A DNA stretch of 64,000 nt from Rhizobium acidisoli (GCF_002531755.2 NZ_CP034998.1:3836501-3900500), one strand, 5' to 3'. Shown: positions 32,920-42,024, counted from the first letter of the stretch. Numbers and translations: made by a program. The notes: a model not told the origin generated them from the sequence alone.

Positions 32920-32937
32920 TCTTACGTAAACGTAAGA
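32920..32937. promoter_or_regulatory. Inverted repeat in the mdh-suc operon promoter region
   Basis: The arms TCTTACG and CGTAAGA are separated by TAAA, 141 bases upstream of the mdh start in A/T-rich sequence. The symmetry and position would suit a dimeric regulator, but no known rhizobial site is recognised. Confidence 0.35.
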
Positions 32938-32955
32938 TATTCTGTCACCGAATTG

Positions 32956-34119
32956 TTACTCGGCGGCGCGCTTTTCATGGTGCAGCGCAAGATATTCGGC
33001 ACTGCGCATCTCAAACAGCCGGGATGCCGTGCGGTCGAATTCAAACCCCTCGGTGCCCCGGCGGTGCAGCAAAAGTTCCTCCGGCATCGCCGCCGCGGAA
33101 ATGTAGAGCCGCACGGCATGGTCGTAGAATGTATCGACCATAATGATGAAGCGTTTGATCTGGTTCCGTTTTTCCGGCCCGAGCAAGGGAACGTGATCGA
33201 GGAAGACCGTGTCGAAGCGCTCGGCGATCGCCAGGAAGTCGACCGCCCCAAGCGGCTTGTCGCACAGATCGGTGAAGGAAAACCGCGCCATGCGCTCGAC
33301 GGCGAGCGGCACGTGGATGTGGCGCCCCTTCATCGGAATATCCAGCGGCTGCGCCTTGCGCCCGTGCAGCGCCTGCGTCCAGGACGCATCCATCGCCATG
33401 TCGTTATGGTCGTTGATCGGCACCAGATAGACCGGCTGGCTGCTCAGCTTCTCCATCCGGTAATCGGTCGGCGAATCCAGGGTGACGACGTCGACATGCT
33501 GCTTGAGAAGGGCGACGAAGGGCAGGAAGAGGCCGCGGTTCAGGCCATCCGGGTAGAGATTGTCGGGCTCGACATTCGATGTCGCGACCAGCACGCACCC
33601 GCGCGCGAAAAGCTCGGAGAACAGCCGCGACAGGATCATTGCATCGGCGATATCGGTGACCGTGAATTCGTCGAAGCAGAGCAGTTCCGCTTCCTCGTAG
33701 AGCGCGGCGGCAACCGGCGGCATCGGGTCGGCCTGCTTCGTCTCGCCGTTCTTGAGCTTCAGCCGGTGCGCTGCGATGCGGTTGTGCACATCCGCCATGA
33801 ATTCGTGGAAATGCGCCCGCCGCTTCTTCTTGGAGGGCGCCATCGAGAAGAACATGTCCATCAGCATGGTCTTGCCGCGTCCGACGCTGCCGTGGATATA
33901 AAGCCCTTTGATGCCGGCGGCGGATTTCTTCTTGGCGGCAAACAGCCAGCCAAGCGCGCTCGATTTTGCCGCCGGCCGTTGCTGCTTCAGCCCGGCAAGC
34001 ACCCGATCCAGGCTTTTGGCCACATCCATCTGGGCGGAATCGACCTGCAGCGCACCGGAAAGCGTCAGCGATTTAAGCTGTTCGCAGACGCTGAGCGCAT
34101 AATCTGGCATTGGCTGCAT
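32956..34119 (-). CDS. zapE: AFG1/ZapE-family ATPase
   Basis: This is a 387-residue AAA-like P-loop ATPase that acts in cell division under stress in enterobacteria and in mitochondrial protein turnover as AFG1. Walker A is IHGSVGRGKTML (about residue 75), and Walker B is LLCFDEFTVTDIADAM (about 145). The conserved LVATSNVEPDNLYPDGLNR segment follows. A second ATG three codons in (MPDYAL) is possible. It lies ahead of mdh on the same strand with 176 bases between them, so it is probably transcribed separately. Confidence 0.9.
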   Translation of the reverse strand: MQPMPDYALSVCEQLKSLTLSGALQVDSAQMDVAKSLDRVLAGLKQQRPAAKSSALGWLFAAKKKSAAGIKGLYIHGSVGRGKTMLMDMFFSMAPSKKKRRAHFHEFMADVHNRIAAHRLKLKNGETKQADPMPPVAAALYEEAELLCFDEFTVTDIADAMILSRLFSELFARGCVLVATSNVEPDNLYPDGLNRGLFLPFVALLKQHVDVVTLDSPTDYRMEKLSSQPVYLVPINDHNDMAMDASWTQALHGRKAQPLDIPMKGRHIHVPLAVERMARFSFTDLCDKPLGAVDFLAIAERFDTVFLDHVPLLGPEKRNQIKRFIIMVDTFYDHAVRLYISAAAMPEELLLHRRGTEGFEFDRTASRLFEMRSAEYLALHHEKRAAE

Positions 34120-34164
34120 GAGGGCATATCCGCCTGTCAGTCATCGGCGGGGCCCGCCGGATCG

Positions 34165-34197
34165 TTACCGCGCCGGCACTTTTACCGCGCCGGTACT
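34165..34197. repeat. Short tandem direct repeat (2 x 16 bases)
   Basis: TTACCGCGCCGGCACT at 34165-34180 is repeated, with one change, at 34182-34197, immediately after the end of the lipoprotein gene. The short stretch just before it (34146-34158) is a GC-rich palindrome, GGCGGGGCCCGCC. Confidence 0.6.
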
Positions 34198-34199
34198 TG

Positions 34200-34712
34200 T
34201 TACCGGCTGAGGCTGATCTGCTGGCCCGTGCTGGTCTGGCCCTCGAAGCGGTTGTCGGCCGTCTTGTAAACGCTGCCGAGCTGATTGCCCGAGCGGTCCT
34301 TGAGCAGCACCTGCTTGCCGGCAACCTCCCAGGAGCCCATCGCCGTCAGCTCGCCGACGCAGCCACGTGTGCCGCCGCGCGAACCGCTGCCGAGATTGGT
34401 GAGCGTCAGGAACATGTCGCAGCTGCCATTGACGCGCCAGCTTCCGACCATCGATTCCTTGGTGACATCGAGCGCATTCGCAGCCATGGCGCCGGACTGC
34501 GCGCCCGGCATCGGTGCCGTCGATGCCGGCGCCGCGGGGAACTGCGAGTTGTTGACCGGCGGAAGCTGCCCACCCTGAACCGAGGGAACCGGCTGCGCCG
34601 TCAACGGCGCCGGCCCGGCATTCGGGCTGGAGTTGTAATCATATGCCGTACGCTGACAACCGGCTAGAGCGAGAGCCACCACCAGACCTGTCATCGCATA
34701 TCGCAACTGCAT
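34200..34712 (-). CDS. Omp19-like outer-membrane lipoprotein (AprI/Inh protease-inhibitor domain)
   Basis: This is a roughly 170-residue lipoprotein. The signal ends with the lipobox LALAGC (Cys near residue 18), followed by a Pro/Ala-rich disordered region (about 20-80). The Inh-type beta-barrel domain has [24 protein letters not shown] and the ending [15 protein letters not shown], close to Brucella Omp19 as I know it. Omp19 inhibits proteases in the periplasm or at the surface. Three ATG codons follow AGGAGT in a row; the third has the best spacing and was chosen (34712). Length and domain order fit the family. Confidence 0.85.
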   Translation of the reverse strand: MQLRYAMTGLVVALALAGCQRTAYDYNSSPNAGPAPLTAQPVPSVQGGQLPPVNNSQFPAAPASTAPMPGAQSGAMAANALDVTKESMVGSWRVNGSCDMFLTLTNLGSGSRGGTRGCVGELTAMGSWEVAGKQVLLKDRSGNQLGSVYKTADNRFEGQTSTGQQISLSR

Positions 34713-35043
34713 CATCATACTCCTGATTTCGGCTAGCGCCGCAGAGAAACGGGCGTGAGACAAGTCCGATTATCGTAACTCGCTTTGGTTAATCAAGTCG
34801 GACGGCATAAATTGCCCGTGACAACAACTAACCGAAAAACGATACAGTTCAACTGTCCCGCTGCAAAACTTCCTGCACATAGAATTTGTCAGCAAGGTGT
34901 TGGGCGTGCTGATCTCTATCCGGATCCCGGTCGAACTCCCGCAATGTCTGAAAATACCGCTTCAACGCGCGCCGCCCGACCTCACCTGCGAAACGGCTTC
35001 TGGATCGAAGCCGTCTATTCCGCCATCGGCATGCATGTGTTGA
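34713..35043. other. Intergenic gap between sdhB and the Omp19-like gene
   Basis: This is 331 bases without a supported gene. It should hold the promoter of the minus-strand lipoprotein gene and the end of the sdh transcript. A plus-strand frame here of about 100 codons runs into sdhB and has no recognisable motif or start signal. I see no clear terminator or known site. Confidence 0.6.
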
Positions 35044-35823
35044 TCAGACCCGGCGCTCGACCATCATCTTCTTGATCTCGGCGATTGCCTTGGCCGGGTT
35101 GAGGCCCTTCGGGCAGGTCTGCGCGCAATTCATGATCGTGTGGCAGCGATACAGGCGGAACGGGTCCTCAAGATTGTCGAGACGTTCGCCGGTTGCCTCG
35201 TCTCTGGAATCGATCAGCCAGCGATAGGCCTGCAGCAGGACGGCCGGACCAAGATAGCGGTCGCCGTTCCACCAATAGCTCGGACAGGAGGTCGAGCAGC
35301 AGGCGCAGAGGATGCATTCGTAAAGGCCGTCGAGCTTCTGCCGGTCCTCATGGCTCTGCTTCCACTCCTTGGCGGGCGCCGGCGACACCGTCTTCAGCCA
35401 GGGCTCGATCGAGCGATGCTGGGCGTAGAAATTGGTGAGATCCGGCACCAGATCCTTGACGACGGGCAAATGCGGCAGCGGATAGATCTTCACCGCGCCG
35501 GTTATATCGTCGAGGCCCTTGGTGCAGGCGAGCGTGTTCGTGCCGTCGATATTCATCGCGCAGGAGCCGCAGATGCCCTCGCGACAGGAGCGGCGCAGCG
35601 TCAGCGTCGGGTCGATCTTGTTCTTGATATAGAGCAGGCCGTCGAGCACCATCGGGCCGCAATCGTCGACATCGATGTAGAACGTATCGATCGACGGGTT
35701 CTGCCCGTCATCCGGGCTCCAGCGGTAGACGCGGAATTCGCGGGTGTTCGTCGCACCCGCCGGCTTCGGCCAGACCTTGCCTTCGCGCATCTGAGAATTC
35801 TTGGGAAGAGCGAGTTCAACCAT
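35044..35823 (-). CDS. sdhB: Succinate dehydrogenase iron-sulfur subunit
   Basis: This is a 259-residue iron-sulfur subunit of complex II. The 2Fe-2S ligands are in CREGICGSC and the following C (NTLAC). The 4Fe-4S and 3Fe-4S ligands are in [12 protein letters not shown] and CAQTCPKG. It passes electrons from SdhA flavin to ubiquinone. It is last in the sdhCDAB row, nine bases after a small secreted gene that separates it from sdhA. Confidence 0.97.
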   Translation of the reverse strand: MVELALPKNSQMREGKVWPKPAGATNTREFRVYRWSPDDGQNPSIDTFYIDVDDCGPMVLDGLLYIKNKIDPTLTLRRSCREGICGSCAMNIDGTNTLACTKGLDDITGAVKIYPLPHLPVVKDLVPDLTNFYAQHRSIEPWLKTVSPAPAKEWKQSHEDRQKLDGLYECILCACCSTSCPSYWWNGDRYLGPAVLLQAYRWLIDSRDEATGERLDNLEDPFRLYRCHTIMNCAQTCPKGLNPAKAIAEIKKMMVERRV

Positions 35824-35832
35824 AGTAAGATC

Positions 35833-36174
35833 CTAGTTTGCCGACAGGAATTCTGTCTTCACATAACCCTTGCAACCACCGAACGCAGCGTTGCTGGCGC
35901 GAACGAAGGCCACTTCACCAGAACGTTCCAAAACTTCTGCTTTAGTCCCGGGCTTGACGATGCAAGCAAGGTTTTTGGACATGAACTGGTTGCCGGCAAC
36001 CAGGGAATTGTGGGCGGCTGCAGCCGCTTTGGCCGAATTCCACACCCCGACGTCGTTGCTGACGGCGGCACCGACGCCACCCGGAGCCCGCAACTTGTAG
36101 CGATCGGCCGCCGAGACAGAGAACGACACCGTCAAGGTAACCGCGACAATTGAAAGAAAGACAGCGTTTCTCAT
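35833..36174 (-). CDS. Small secreted protein inside the sdh operon
   Basis: This is a 113-residue protein with an N-terminal signal peptide (MRNAVFLSIVAVTLTVSFSVSA, cleavage near SAA). The mature part has two cysteines (LACIVKPG and GGCKGYV), and the pattern KAEVLERSGEVAFVRAS...GCKGYVKTEFL resembles a small SH3-like or periplasmic adaptor domain. I do not recognise a named family. It lies between the sdhA stop (one base away) and sdhB (nine bases), so it is transcribed with complex II. A GTG at 36186 overlapping sdhA is another possible start. No strong Shine-Dalgarno is visible for either start. Confidence 0.72.
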   Translation of the reverse strand: MRNAVFLSIVAVTLTVSFSVSAADRYKLRAPGGVGAAVSNDVGVWNSAKAAAAAHNSLVAGNQFMSKNLACIVKPGTKAEVLERSGEVAFVRASNAAFGGCKGYVKTEFLSAN

Positions 36175-36175
36175 C

Positions 36176-38017
36176 TTAATAGACACGCGCTTTCGGCTCG
36201 ATCTTGTGCGGGTCGATGCCTTCCGCGATCAGGTCGGTGTGAACGGGCCGGTAATCGAGTTTGACGTCGCCTGCCTCGCTGACCCAGGCAAGCGTATGCT
36301 TGCGCCAGTTGACGTCGTCGCGGCCGGCAAATGCGCCCTCGGTATAGTCCTCGCGGGCATGCGAACCGCGGCTCTCCTTGCGGGCCTCGGCGCCGTAGAT
36401 CGTCGTGATGGCGTTGGCCATCAGGTTCTGCAGCTCCAGCGTCTCGACAAGATCCGAGTTCCAGATCATCGAGCGGTCTGTAACCTTGATATCACGCATT
36501 TCCTGCCAGATCGCCGAGATGCGCCGGCAGCCGGATTCCAGCGATTCCTGCGTGCGAAAGACGGCGGCGTCTTCCTGCATGGCGCGCTGCATCTTCTCGC
36601 GCAGTTCCGCCGTCGGGGTGCTACCGCTGGCGTGACGCAGGCCGTCGAAGCGGTCCATGATCTTGTCGCAGGCCGAGACATTCAGATGCGGGATCGGCGC
36701 TGCGCGGTCGATGACTTCGCCGGCGCGGATCGCAGCGGCCCGGCCGAAGACCACGAGGTCGATCAGCGAGTTGGAGCCGAGGCGGTTGGCGCCGTGCACC
36801 GAGGCGCAGCCGGCTTCACCCACGGCCATCAGGCCTGGGATGATCCGTTCCGGATTGGCGCCGTCGGCGTTCAGCACTTCGCCCCAATAATTCGTCGGAA
36901 TGCCGCCCATATTGTAATGAACGGTCGGCAGAACCGGGATCGGCTCGCGGGTGACGTCGACGCCGGCGAAGATCTTGGCGCTCTCGGAAATGCCCGGCAG
37001 CCGCTCGTGCAGCACCGCCGGATCGAGATGGTCGAGATGCAGGAAGATGTGGTCCTTGTTCTTGCCGACGCCGCGGCCTTCGCGGATCTCCAGCGTCATG
37101 CAGCGCGAAACGACGTCACGCGAAGCAAGGTCCTTGGCCGACGGCGCGTAACGCTCCATGAAGCGCTCGCCCTCGGAGTTGACGAGGTAGCCGCCTTCGC
37201 CGCGCGCGCCTTCGGTGATCAGACAGCCCGAACCATAGATGCCGGTCGGGTGGAACTGGACGAATTCCATGTCCTGCAGCGGCAGGCCGGCGCGCGCCAC
37301 CATGCCGCCACCGTCGCCGGTGCAGGTGTGGGCTGAGGTTGCCGAGAAATAGGCGCGGCCGTAGCCGCCGGTCGCCAGCACCACCATCTTGGCGGCGAAG
37401 CGATGGATCGTGCCGTCGTCGAGGCACCAGGCGACGACGCCGGTGCAGCGGCTGCCGTCTTCCGACATGATCAGATCGAGCGCGAAATACTCGATGAAGA
37501 ATTCGGCGTTGTGGCGCAGCGACTGGCCGTAAAGCGTGTGCAGGATGGCGTGGCCGGTGCGGTCGGCAACGGCGCAGGTGCGCTGCACCGGCGGGCCTTC
37601 GCCGTAATTCTGCATATGGCCGCCGAACGGGCGCTGGTAGATCTTGCCTTCCTCGTTGCGCGAGAAAGGCACACCGTAATGCTCGAGCTCATAGACCGCC
37701 TTCGGCGCTTCCATGGTGAGATATTGCATGGCGTCGACGTCGCCGAGCCAGTCGGAGCCCTTGACGGTGTCGTAGAGATGCCACTGCCAGCTGTCGGGCG
37801 TCATGTTGCGCAGCGAGGCGGCAATGCCGCCTTGCGCGGCCACCGTATGCGAGCGGGTCGGGAATACCTTGGTGATGCAGGCCGTGCGAAAACCCTGCTC
37901 GGCCATGCCCAGCGTGGCGCGCAAGCCGGCGCCGCCGGCGCCGACAACGATCACGTCGTAGGAATGATCGACATATTTGTAGGCCTTGCCGTTCTGGGCG
38001 GGTGAAGTCGGTGCCAT
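36176..38017 (-). CDS. sdhA: Succinate dehydrogenase flavoprotein subunit
   Basis: This is the 613-residue catalytic subunit of complex II. The FAD Rossmann motif is [11 protein letters not shown], and the histidine that covalently holds FAD is in [11 protein letters not shown]. The capping and catalytic segments ([23 protein letters not shown]) are present. It oxidises succinate on the cytoplasmic side. It follows sdhD after seven bases. Confidence 0.98.
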   Translation of the reverse strand: MAPTSPAQNGKAYKYVDHSYDVIVVGAGGAGLRATLGMAEQGFRTACITKVFPTRSHTVAAQGGIAASLRNMTPDSWQWHLYDTVKGSDWLGDVDAMQYLTMEAPKAVYELEHYGVPFSRNEEGKIYQRPFGGHMQNYGEGPPVQRTCAVADRTGHAILHTLYGQSLRHNAEFFIEYFALDLIMSEDGSRCTGVVAWCLDDGTIHRFAAKMVVLATGGYGRAYFSATSAHTCTGDGGGMVARAGLPLQDMEFVQFHPTGIYGSGCLITEGARGEGGYLVNSEGERFMERYAPSAKDLASRDVVSRCMTLEIREGRGVGKNKDHIFLHLDHLDPAVLHERLPGISESAKIFAGVDVTREPIPVLPTVHYNMGGIPTNYWGEVLNADGANPERIIPGLMAVGEAGCASVHGANRLGSNSLIDLVVFGRAAAIRAGEVIDRAAPIPHLNVSACDKIMDRFDGLRHASGSTPTAELREKMQRAMQEDAAVFRTQESLESGCRRISAIWQEMRDIKVTDRSMIWNSDLVETLELQNLMANAITTIYGAEARKESRGSHAREDYTEGAFAGRDDVNWRKHTLAWVSEAGDVKLDYRPVHTDLIAEGIDPHKIEPKARVY

Positions 38018-38024
38018 ATCGAGC

Positions 38025-38405
38025 TTATCCTACGAATGCGATTTTCAGAATGGCGAAGAGACAGAGGCCGGCGATCAGGATCGCAAAGAAGGTGTTCAGC
38101 ATTAAGAGAGCGATCTTGCCGAACTCGCCGTGCACGTAATCCTCGATGATCACCTGCATGCCGAGCTTCATGTGGATGACTCCTGATATCACCATCAGCC
38201 CCATGACGACCGCGACGAAAGGGTTCGACAGCGCACGCACCACATCCGCATAGGGTGCGCCGGCATAGGTGATCAAGAAGAAGAGAAAGAAAAGGATGAG
38301 CGGAACATTGGCGACGGCCGTCAGACGCTGGCGCCAGAAATGGTCCGTGCCGTCCTTGGCGGAGCCGAGCCCGCGAACCTTGCCGAGGGGGGTGCGCATA
38401 TCCAT
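38025..38405 (-). CDS. sdhD: Succinate dehydrogenase membrane anchor subunit D
   Basis: This is a 126-residue, three-helix membrane anchor. Helices cover [34 protein letters not shown] and [21 protein letters not shown]. The histidine in [11 protein letters not shown] is the likely heme ligand, followed by the IIEDYVH segment typical of SdhD. It lies ten bases after sdhC. Confidence 0.95.
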   Translation of the reverse strand: MDMRTPLGKVRGLGSAKDGTDHFWRQRLTAVANVPLILFFLFFLITYAGAPYADVVRALSNPFVAVVMGLMVISGVIHMKLGMQVIIEDYVHGEFGKIALLMLNTFFAILIAGLCLFAILKIAFVG

Positions 38406-38415
38406 GAGAGGACCT

Positions 38416-38811
38416 TCAGAAGCGAATGAGGAAGCCGATCACCCAGACCAGCACGGTCAGACAGAGCGACCCGATGATGTTGGCGATGGCGAGCTTGGTC
38501 GAGAATTCCTTCCCGAAGCCGTAGCCGAGGTCCCACATGAAGTGGCGGAAGCCGCCGAGCATATGGTGCAGCAGCGCCCAGGTATAGCCGAGCAGCACGA
38601 GCTTGCCGAGGAGGCTGCCGAGCACCCAGTTGGCCCAGTCGTAGGAGCCCTGGCCGCTTGCCGCCGCGATCAGCCACCAGGCGACGAGCATCGTCCCGAC
38701 ATAGAGCGCGCCACCGGTAATGCGGTGGACGATGGACATGACCATGGTGGGAATAGGTTTGTAAATTTGCAAATGCGGCGACAGGGGCCGGTTATTTGTC
38801 ACGTTCGCCAT
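38416..38811 (-). CDS. sdhC: Succinate dehydrogenase cytochrome b556 subunit C
   Basis: This is a 131-residue membrane anchor. The N-terminal [12 protein letters not shown] motif and [11 protein letters not shown], with the quinone-site Ser/Arg, are diagnostic, and the heme-ligating histidine region is [17 protein letters not shown]. The start at 38811 ([10 protein letters not shown]) was chosen over an upstream extension. It is first in the sdhCDAB operon. The 312-base region to the next gene (38812-39123) should hold its promoter. Confidence 0.96.
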   Translation of the reverse strand: MANVTNNRPLSPHLQIYKPIPTMVMSIVHRITGGALYVGTMLVAWWLIAAASGQGSYDWANWVLGSLLGKLVLLGYTWALLHHMLGGFRHFMWDLGYGFGKEFSTKLAIANIIGSLCLTVLVWVIGFLIRF

Positions 38812-39081
38812 CAGAACCTCGCGGCGGCTTCTCTGCGCTCCCGGATTTCGGAGCATGCTCAGTCAACCACACGATGACGTATTCTCTGTGTGCGTTGCAT
38901 CAATTGCGACGTTTAATCACCGGAAACGCCGACGACAAGCACAATCGCTGTCTTGCCTTAATTTAATCGATTGGGGTTACCACGAAATTTGCAGGCTAAC
39001 GAAACTGGTGTTTTCGGCTCAATAATTGGGCCGTTCTCGTCAGCCGCATGGACAAGCTGCCGCTTTTGGCGCAATCTGGCG

Positions 39082-39097
39082 TTAACGATTTGTTAAC
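39082..39097. promoter_or_regulatory. CtrA-type box upstream of the secreted repeat protein
   Basis: TTAACGATTTGTTAAC is a perfect TTAA-N7-TTAAC match to the full CtrA recognition motif of alphaproteobacteria. It lies 27 to 42 bases before the ATG at 39124, in an intergenic region. The motif match is seen directly; CtrA control is inferred. Confidence 0.6.
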
Positions 39098-39123
39098 GAT
39101 CGGAATCCCGGAGGCCGGCGTCC

Positions 39124-39648
39124 ATGTTTCGCAGTCTATGCGCAGTCACCCTGCTTGCGCTCGCCGCGCTTGCAGCACTGCCTGCCACCGCCGGCGAGCG
39201 CCGTGTTGATCATCGCTTCAGCGACCGTCGCTTTCCCGATCAACGCTTCCCCGATCAACGCTTCCTTGCCCTTCACAACGGATTGTTTCTCGGCGAACGG
39301 GTAAACTGGCGCGATCGCGGCATCCGTTTCGACAACAGCTATGGCCGCCGGCACGGCAGAGAGCGGATGCCGTTCTTGAAGCAGTTTTCGTCGGCGGCAA
39401 CAGATCGCGTCGCTCGCGGCGGCCTGATCATCATCGCACCCCAGCCGCCGGGTGGCGACAGCGGCGACACCTATGCCGGCTCTTATGCCTATCAGGTCGA
39501 CGGCGGGACTTATGTCGGCGGCAATGGATACGGATATTATCCAGCGCCACGGCCCGAGCCGCAGGCCCCGAAGGCGAAGGTCATCGACGTCGCCGTGCAG
39601 GACGACCCCTGCACCTACGAGGCTAATGTCTGCGTCATCCGGCCTTAG
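39124..39648 (+). CDS. Secreted protein with short Arg-Phe repeats, possible CtrA target
   Basis: This is a 174-residue exported protein. The signal peptide is CAVTLLALAALAALPATAG. It is followed by three 15-base tandem repeats encoding RFSDR, RFPDQ, RFPDQ and a partial fourth (39214-39265). The middle is basic, with a GLIIIAPQPPGG segment, then a Gly/Tyr-rich tract, and the end has two cysteines (DDPCTYEANVCVIRP). I do not recognise a family. A perfect CtrA box lies just upstream, so cell-cycle-regulated envelope function is possible. It converges on the methyltransferase gene with a 14-base overlap. Confidence 0.8.
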   Translation: MFRSLCAVTLLALAALAALPATAGERRVDHRFSDRRFPDQRFPDQRFLALHNGLFLGERVNWRDRGIRFDNSYGRRHGRERMPFLKQFSSAATDRVARGGLIIIAPQPPGGDSGDTYAGSYAYQVDGGTYVGGNGYGYYPAPRPEPQAPKAKVIDVAVQDDPCTYEANVCVIRP

Positions 39649-40306
39649 AACAGGATGAGCCGGGACCGAACCGCCACACTGTCGTCTTCTTGATTTCGCT
39701 GTCTTCGAGCGCCCGCGTCACCGGCACCTCGTAAACCGCGCAGAATTCCAGCCGATCCCGAGGCAGGTAGCTGCGGCCGGGATCGCCGACCAGCACCGGC
39801 ATACCCTCCTCCGCCAACCTCGAGAACCAGGGAATGAGCGCGTCGGCAAACGCGCGGTCGTAGAAGACGTCGCCGGCAAGCACGATATCCGCATCGACGG
39901 GTTTGCCGATCAGATCGGCGCCGGCAAACCCGAGCGCAACGCCATTGGCCTCGGCATTCAGCCGGATCGCGCTCTCCGTCCAGGGATCGATATCGGCGGC
40001 CGTCACCTCAAGGGCGCCGGCCATCGCAGCCGCTATGCCGACGAGGCCGGAGCCGCTGGCGAAATCCAGCACGCGCCGGCCGTGCACCATCTCCGGATGA
40101 TCGAGGATGTAGCGCGCCAGTCCCTGGCCGCCCGCCCAGGCAAAAGCCCAGAAGGGCGGCGGCAGGCCGATCGCCTCCAGCTCCTCCTCCGTCTTCAGCC
40201 AGAGTTCATGCGCTTCGCTGGCCAGATGGAGAGAGATCTCCGGCACATGCGGCGGCGCCATCACGCTGGTATTGGCGCGGATAAAGGCTTCCGGATCGGT
40301 TTTCAA
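39635..40306 (-). CDS. Class I SAM-dependent methyltransferase (ETFB-lysine/Nnt1-like)
   Basis: This is a 223-residue methyltransferase. The N-terminal pattern DPEAFIRANT and PFWAFAWAGGQGLARY match the Nnt1/ETFBKMT-like group, and the SAM motif is VLDFASGSGLVGIAA. The conserved N-terminus needs a TTG start at 40306, whose TTGA overlaps the stop of the EVE gene; the first ATG (APPHVPEI) would cut it off. The last ten residues run into a fragment of RIME-like sequence (TCATCCTGTTCTA on the minus strand), suggesting the C-terminus was reshaped by a repeat. The methyl acceptor is unknown. Confidence 0.8.
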   Translation of the reverse strand: MKTDPEAFIRANTSVMAPPHVPEISLHLASEAHELWLKTEEELEAIGLPPPFWAFAWAGGQGLARYILDHPEMVHGRRVLDFASGSGLVGIAAAMAGALEVTAADIDPWTESAIRLNAEANGVALGFAGADLIGKPVDADIVLAGDVFYDRAFADALIPWFSRLAEEGMPVLVGDPGRSYLPRDRLEFCAVYEVPVTRALEDSEIKKTTVWRFGPGSSCSKAG

Positions 40307-40734
40307 CGCGGCGGATTGTCCAGCCCGCCCATGCGGCAGACTTCGGCCCATTCGTCATCCGTTACCGGCTGCACGGAAAGGCGCATGGAGGTGACGAGCG
40401 ACATCTTGGCGAGCTTTTCGCTCGCCTTGACGTCCTTCAGCGTCACCGGCTTCGGCATGTCCATGACCGCGCGAATGTGGACGCAATCCCACTTCGGATC
40501 GCCCTTGGCGGTGGAATCGGGCTGCGACAGGGCTGAGACTTCGACAATGCCGACGATCTCCAGCCCGTCGTTGGAATGGTAGAAGAAGCCCTTGTCGCCG
40601 AGCTGCATCGCCCGCATATTGTTGCGCGCCAGATAGTTGCGAACGCCGGTCCATTCCGTGCCCTTTTCGCCGGCGGCTTTCTGCTGCTCCCAGGACCAGG
40701 AGGCAGGTTCCGATTTATAGAGCCAGTGCGCCAT
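40303..40734 (-). CDS. EVE domain protein
   Basis: This is a 143-residue protein of the EVE fold, related to PUA/YTH domains that bind modified nucleic-acid bases. The start MAHWLYKSEPASWSWEQQ and the WTGVRNYLARNNMRAM pattern are typical, as is the GFFYHSN segment. It is followed by an overlapping methyltransferase gene and preceded by a YciI gene after three bases. The biological ligand is unknown. Confidence 0.88.
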   Translation of the reverse strand: MAHWLYKSEPASWSWEQQKAAGEKGTEWTGVRNYLARNNMRAMQLGDKGFFYHSNDGLEIVGIVEVSALSQPDSTAKGDPKWDCVHIRAVMDMPKPVTLKDVKASEKLAKMSLVTSMRLSVQPVTDDEWAEVCRMGGLDNPPR

Positions 40735-40737
40735 GCC

Positions 40738-41031
40738 TCACGCCTCCGGCTTGTTGAAGACCCAGTTGTAGGCCTTGACGTCGACGCTTTCGAACAAGCC
40801 GGCCTTGGCATAAGGATCGGCATCGGTAAGCGCCCGCGCCGCCTCCTTCGTCTCCGCTTCGACGATAATCAGGCTGCCGCAGGCCTTGCCCTCATCATCG
40901 AGAAACGGGCCGGCGATCTTCAGCGTGCCCTCGGCGTTCAGCCCGTTCAGATACTCAAGATGCGTCGGCCTGGTTTCCATGCGCACATTCAGATGGCCCG
41001 GCTTGTCCTTGCAGAGAAGGGCGAAAAGCAT
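40738..41031 (-). CDS. YciI-like protein
   Basis: This is a 97-residue YciI-family protein. It starts MLFALLCKDKPGHLNVR and contains RPTHLEYLNGL, with the conserved histidine, then GPFLDDEGKACGSLIIVEA and DPYAKAGLFESVDV near the end. It lies nine bases after gpsA and three before the EVE gene, so it is in the same minus-strand operon. Its role is unknown. Confidence 0.87.
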   Translation of the reverse strand: MLFALLCKDKPGHLNVRMETRPTHLEYLNGLNAEGTLKIAGPFLDDEGKACGSLIIVEAETKEAARALTDADPYAKAGLFESVDVKAYNWVFNKPEA

Positions 41032-41040
41032 GTCTGTCTC

Positions 41041-42024
41041 CTATTCGGTGGTAATGGGGCGCGTCATCAGCTGTTCGATCGCTTCTGCTATATCGAGCCT
41101 GCCGTCGATGATGGCGGAAACGGCGTCGGTGATCGGCATACTGACTGCAAGCTCTGCGGCAAGCCGCGAGGCGACGGAGGCGGCAAGCGCACCTTCCACC
41201 AGCGCGCCCTGCAGCGGATCGACCTTTTCGCCGCGTCCGAGCGCGATGCCGAAGCGCAGGTTGCGCGATTGATGGCTGGTTGCCGTCAGCACCAGATCGC
41301 CGAGACCGGAAAGCCCGCGCACCGTATCGGCCTGGCCGCCCTTGGCGACGACGAAACGCGACATTTCCGCAAGCCCGCGCGCAATCAGCGCCGCACGGGC
41401 GGAATCGCCGATGCCGCCGCCTTCGACAATGCCGCAGGCGATCGCCAGCACATTCTTCAATGCGCCGCCGAGCTGCACGCCGATGCGGTCGCTGGAGGCA
41501 TAAAGCCGGAAGGTCCGGCCTGATATCGCCTGGGCGAGCCGCTCGGCGACCTCCATATCATCAGCCGCAATCGCCATCGCCGTCGGCAGGCCCTTGGCGA
41601 TATCGGCGGCAAAACCCGGGCCGGAAAGCACGGCGACGGAATGGTCCGGCAGTTCCCGTTCCAGCATGTCGGTCAAAAGATTGCCGGTCGCCCGCTCGAT
41701 GCCCTTGGCGCAGGTGACGACAATAGCATCCTTTGAAAGATAGAGGCCGTACTGCCGGGCGGCATCGGCCTGCGCCTGCGACGGCATGGCAAAAAGCACG
41801 ATGGAGGCGCCGGCGATCGCCTCCGGCTCGGCGGCAAATTCCAGCGTATCGGGCAGGTATATGCCGGGCAGTGCTGCATCATGCAGCCGTTCGGCCTTCA
41901 GATCTGAAATCAGCGACGGATTGCGCCCGACAAGCGTCACCGCGCTGCGGCCGGCAAGGGCGATGACGGCGGCGAGCGCCGTTCCGAAAGCTCCCGATCC
42001 GATGACGGCGATGTTTTCGCTCAT
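41041..42024 (-). CDS. gpsA: Glycerol-3-phosphate dehydrogenase [NAD(P)+]
   Basis: This is a 327-residue enzyme that makes sn-glycerol 3-phosphate for phospholipids from dihydroxyacetone phosphate. The nucleotide motif is [11 protein letters not shown] and the catalytic lysine is in [13 protein letters not shown]. Domain order and length fit GpsA. The ATG at 42024 overlaps the tsaD stop. It is in the tsaD-gpsA-yciI-EVE-methyltransferase row. Confidence 0.95.
   Translation of the reverse strand: MSENIAVIGSGAFGTALAAVIALAGRSAVTLVGRNPSLISDLKAERLHDAALPGIYLPDTLEFAAEPEAIAGASIVLFAMPSQAQADAARQYGLYLSKDAIVVTCAKGIERATGNLLTDMLERELPDHSVAVLSGPGFAADIAKGLPTAMAIAADDMEVAERLAQAISGRTFRLYASSDRIGVQLGGALKNVLAIACGIVEGGGIGDSARAALIARGLAEMSRFVVAKGGQADTVRGLSGLGDLVLTATSHQSRNLRFGIALGRGEKVDPLQGALVEGALAASVASRLAAELAVSMPITDAVSAIIDGRLDIAEAIEQLMTRPITTE

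Noticed and set aside
34785..35075. Plus-strand open frame in the gap between the Omp19-like gene and sdhB
   Set aside because: It has no ribosome site, no family similarity and runs into sdhB on the other strand.
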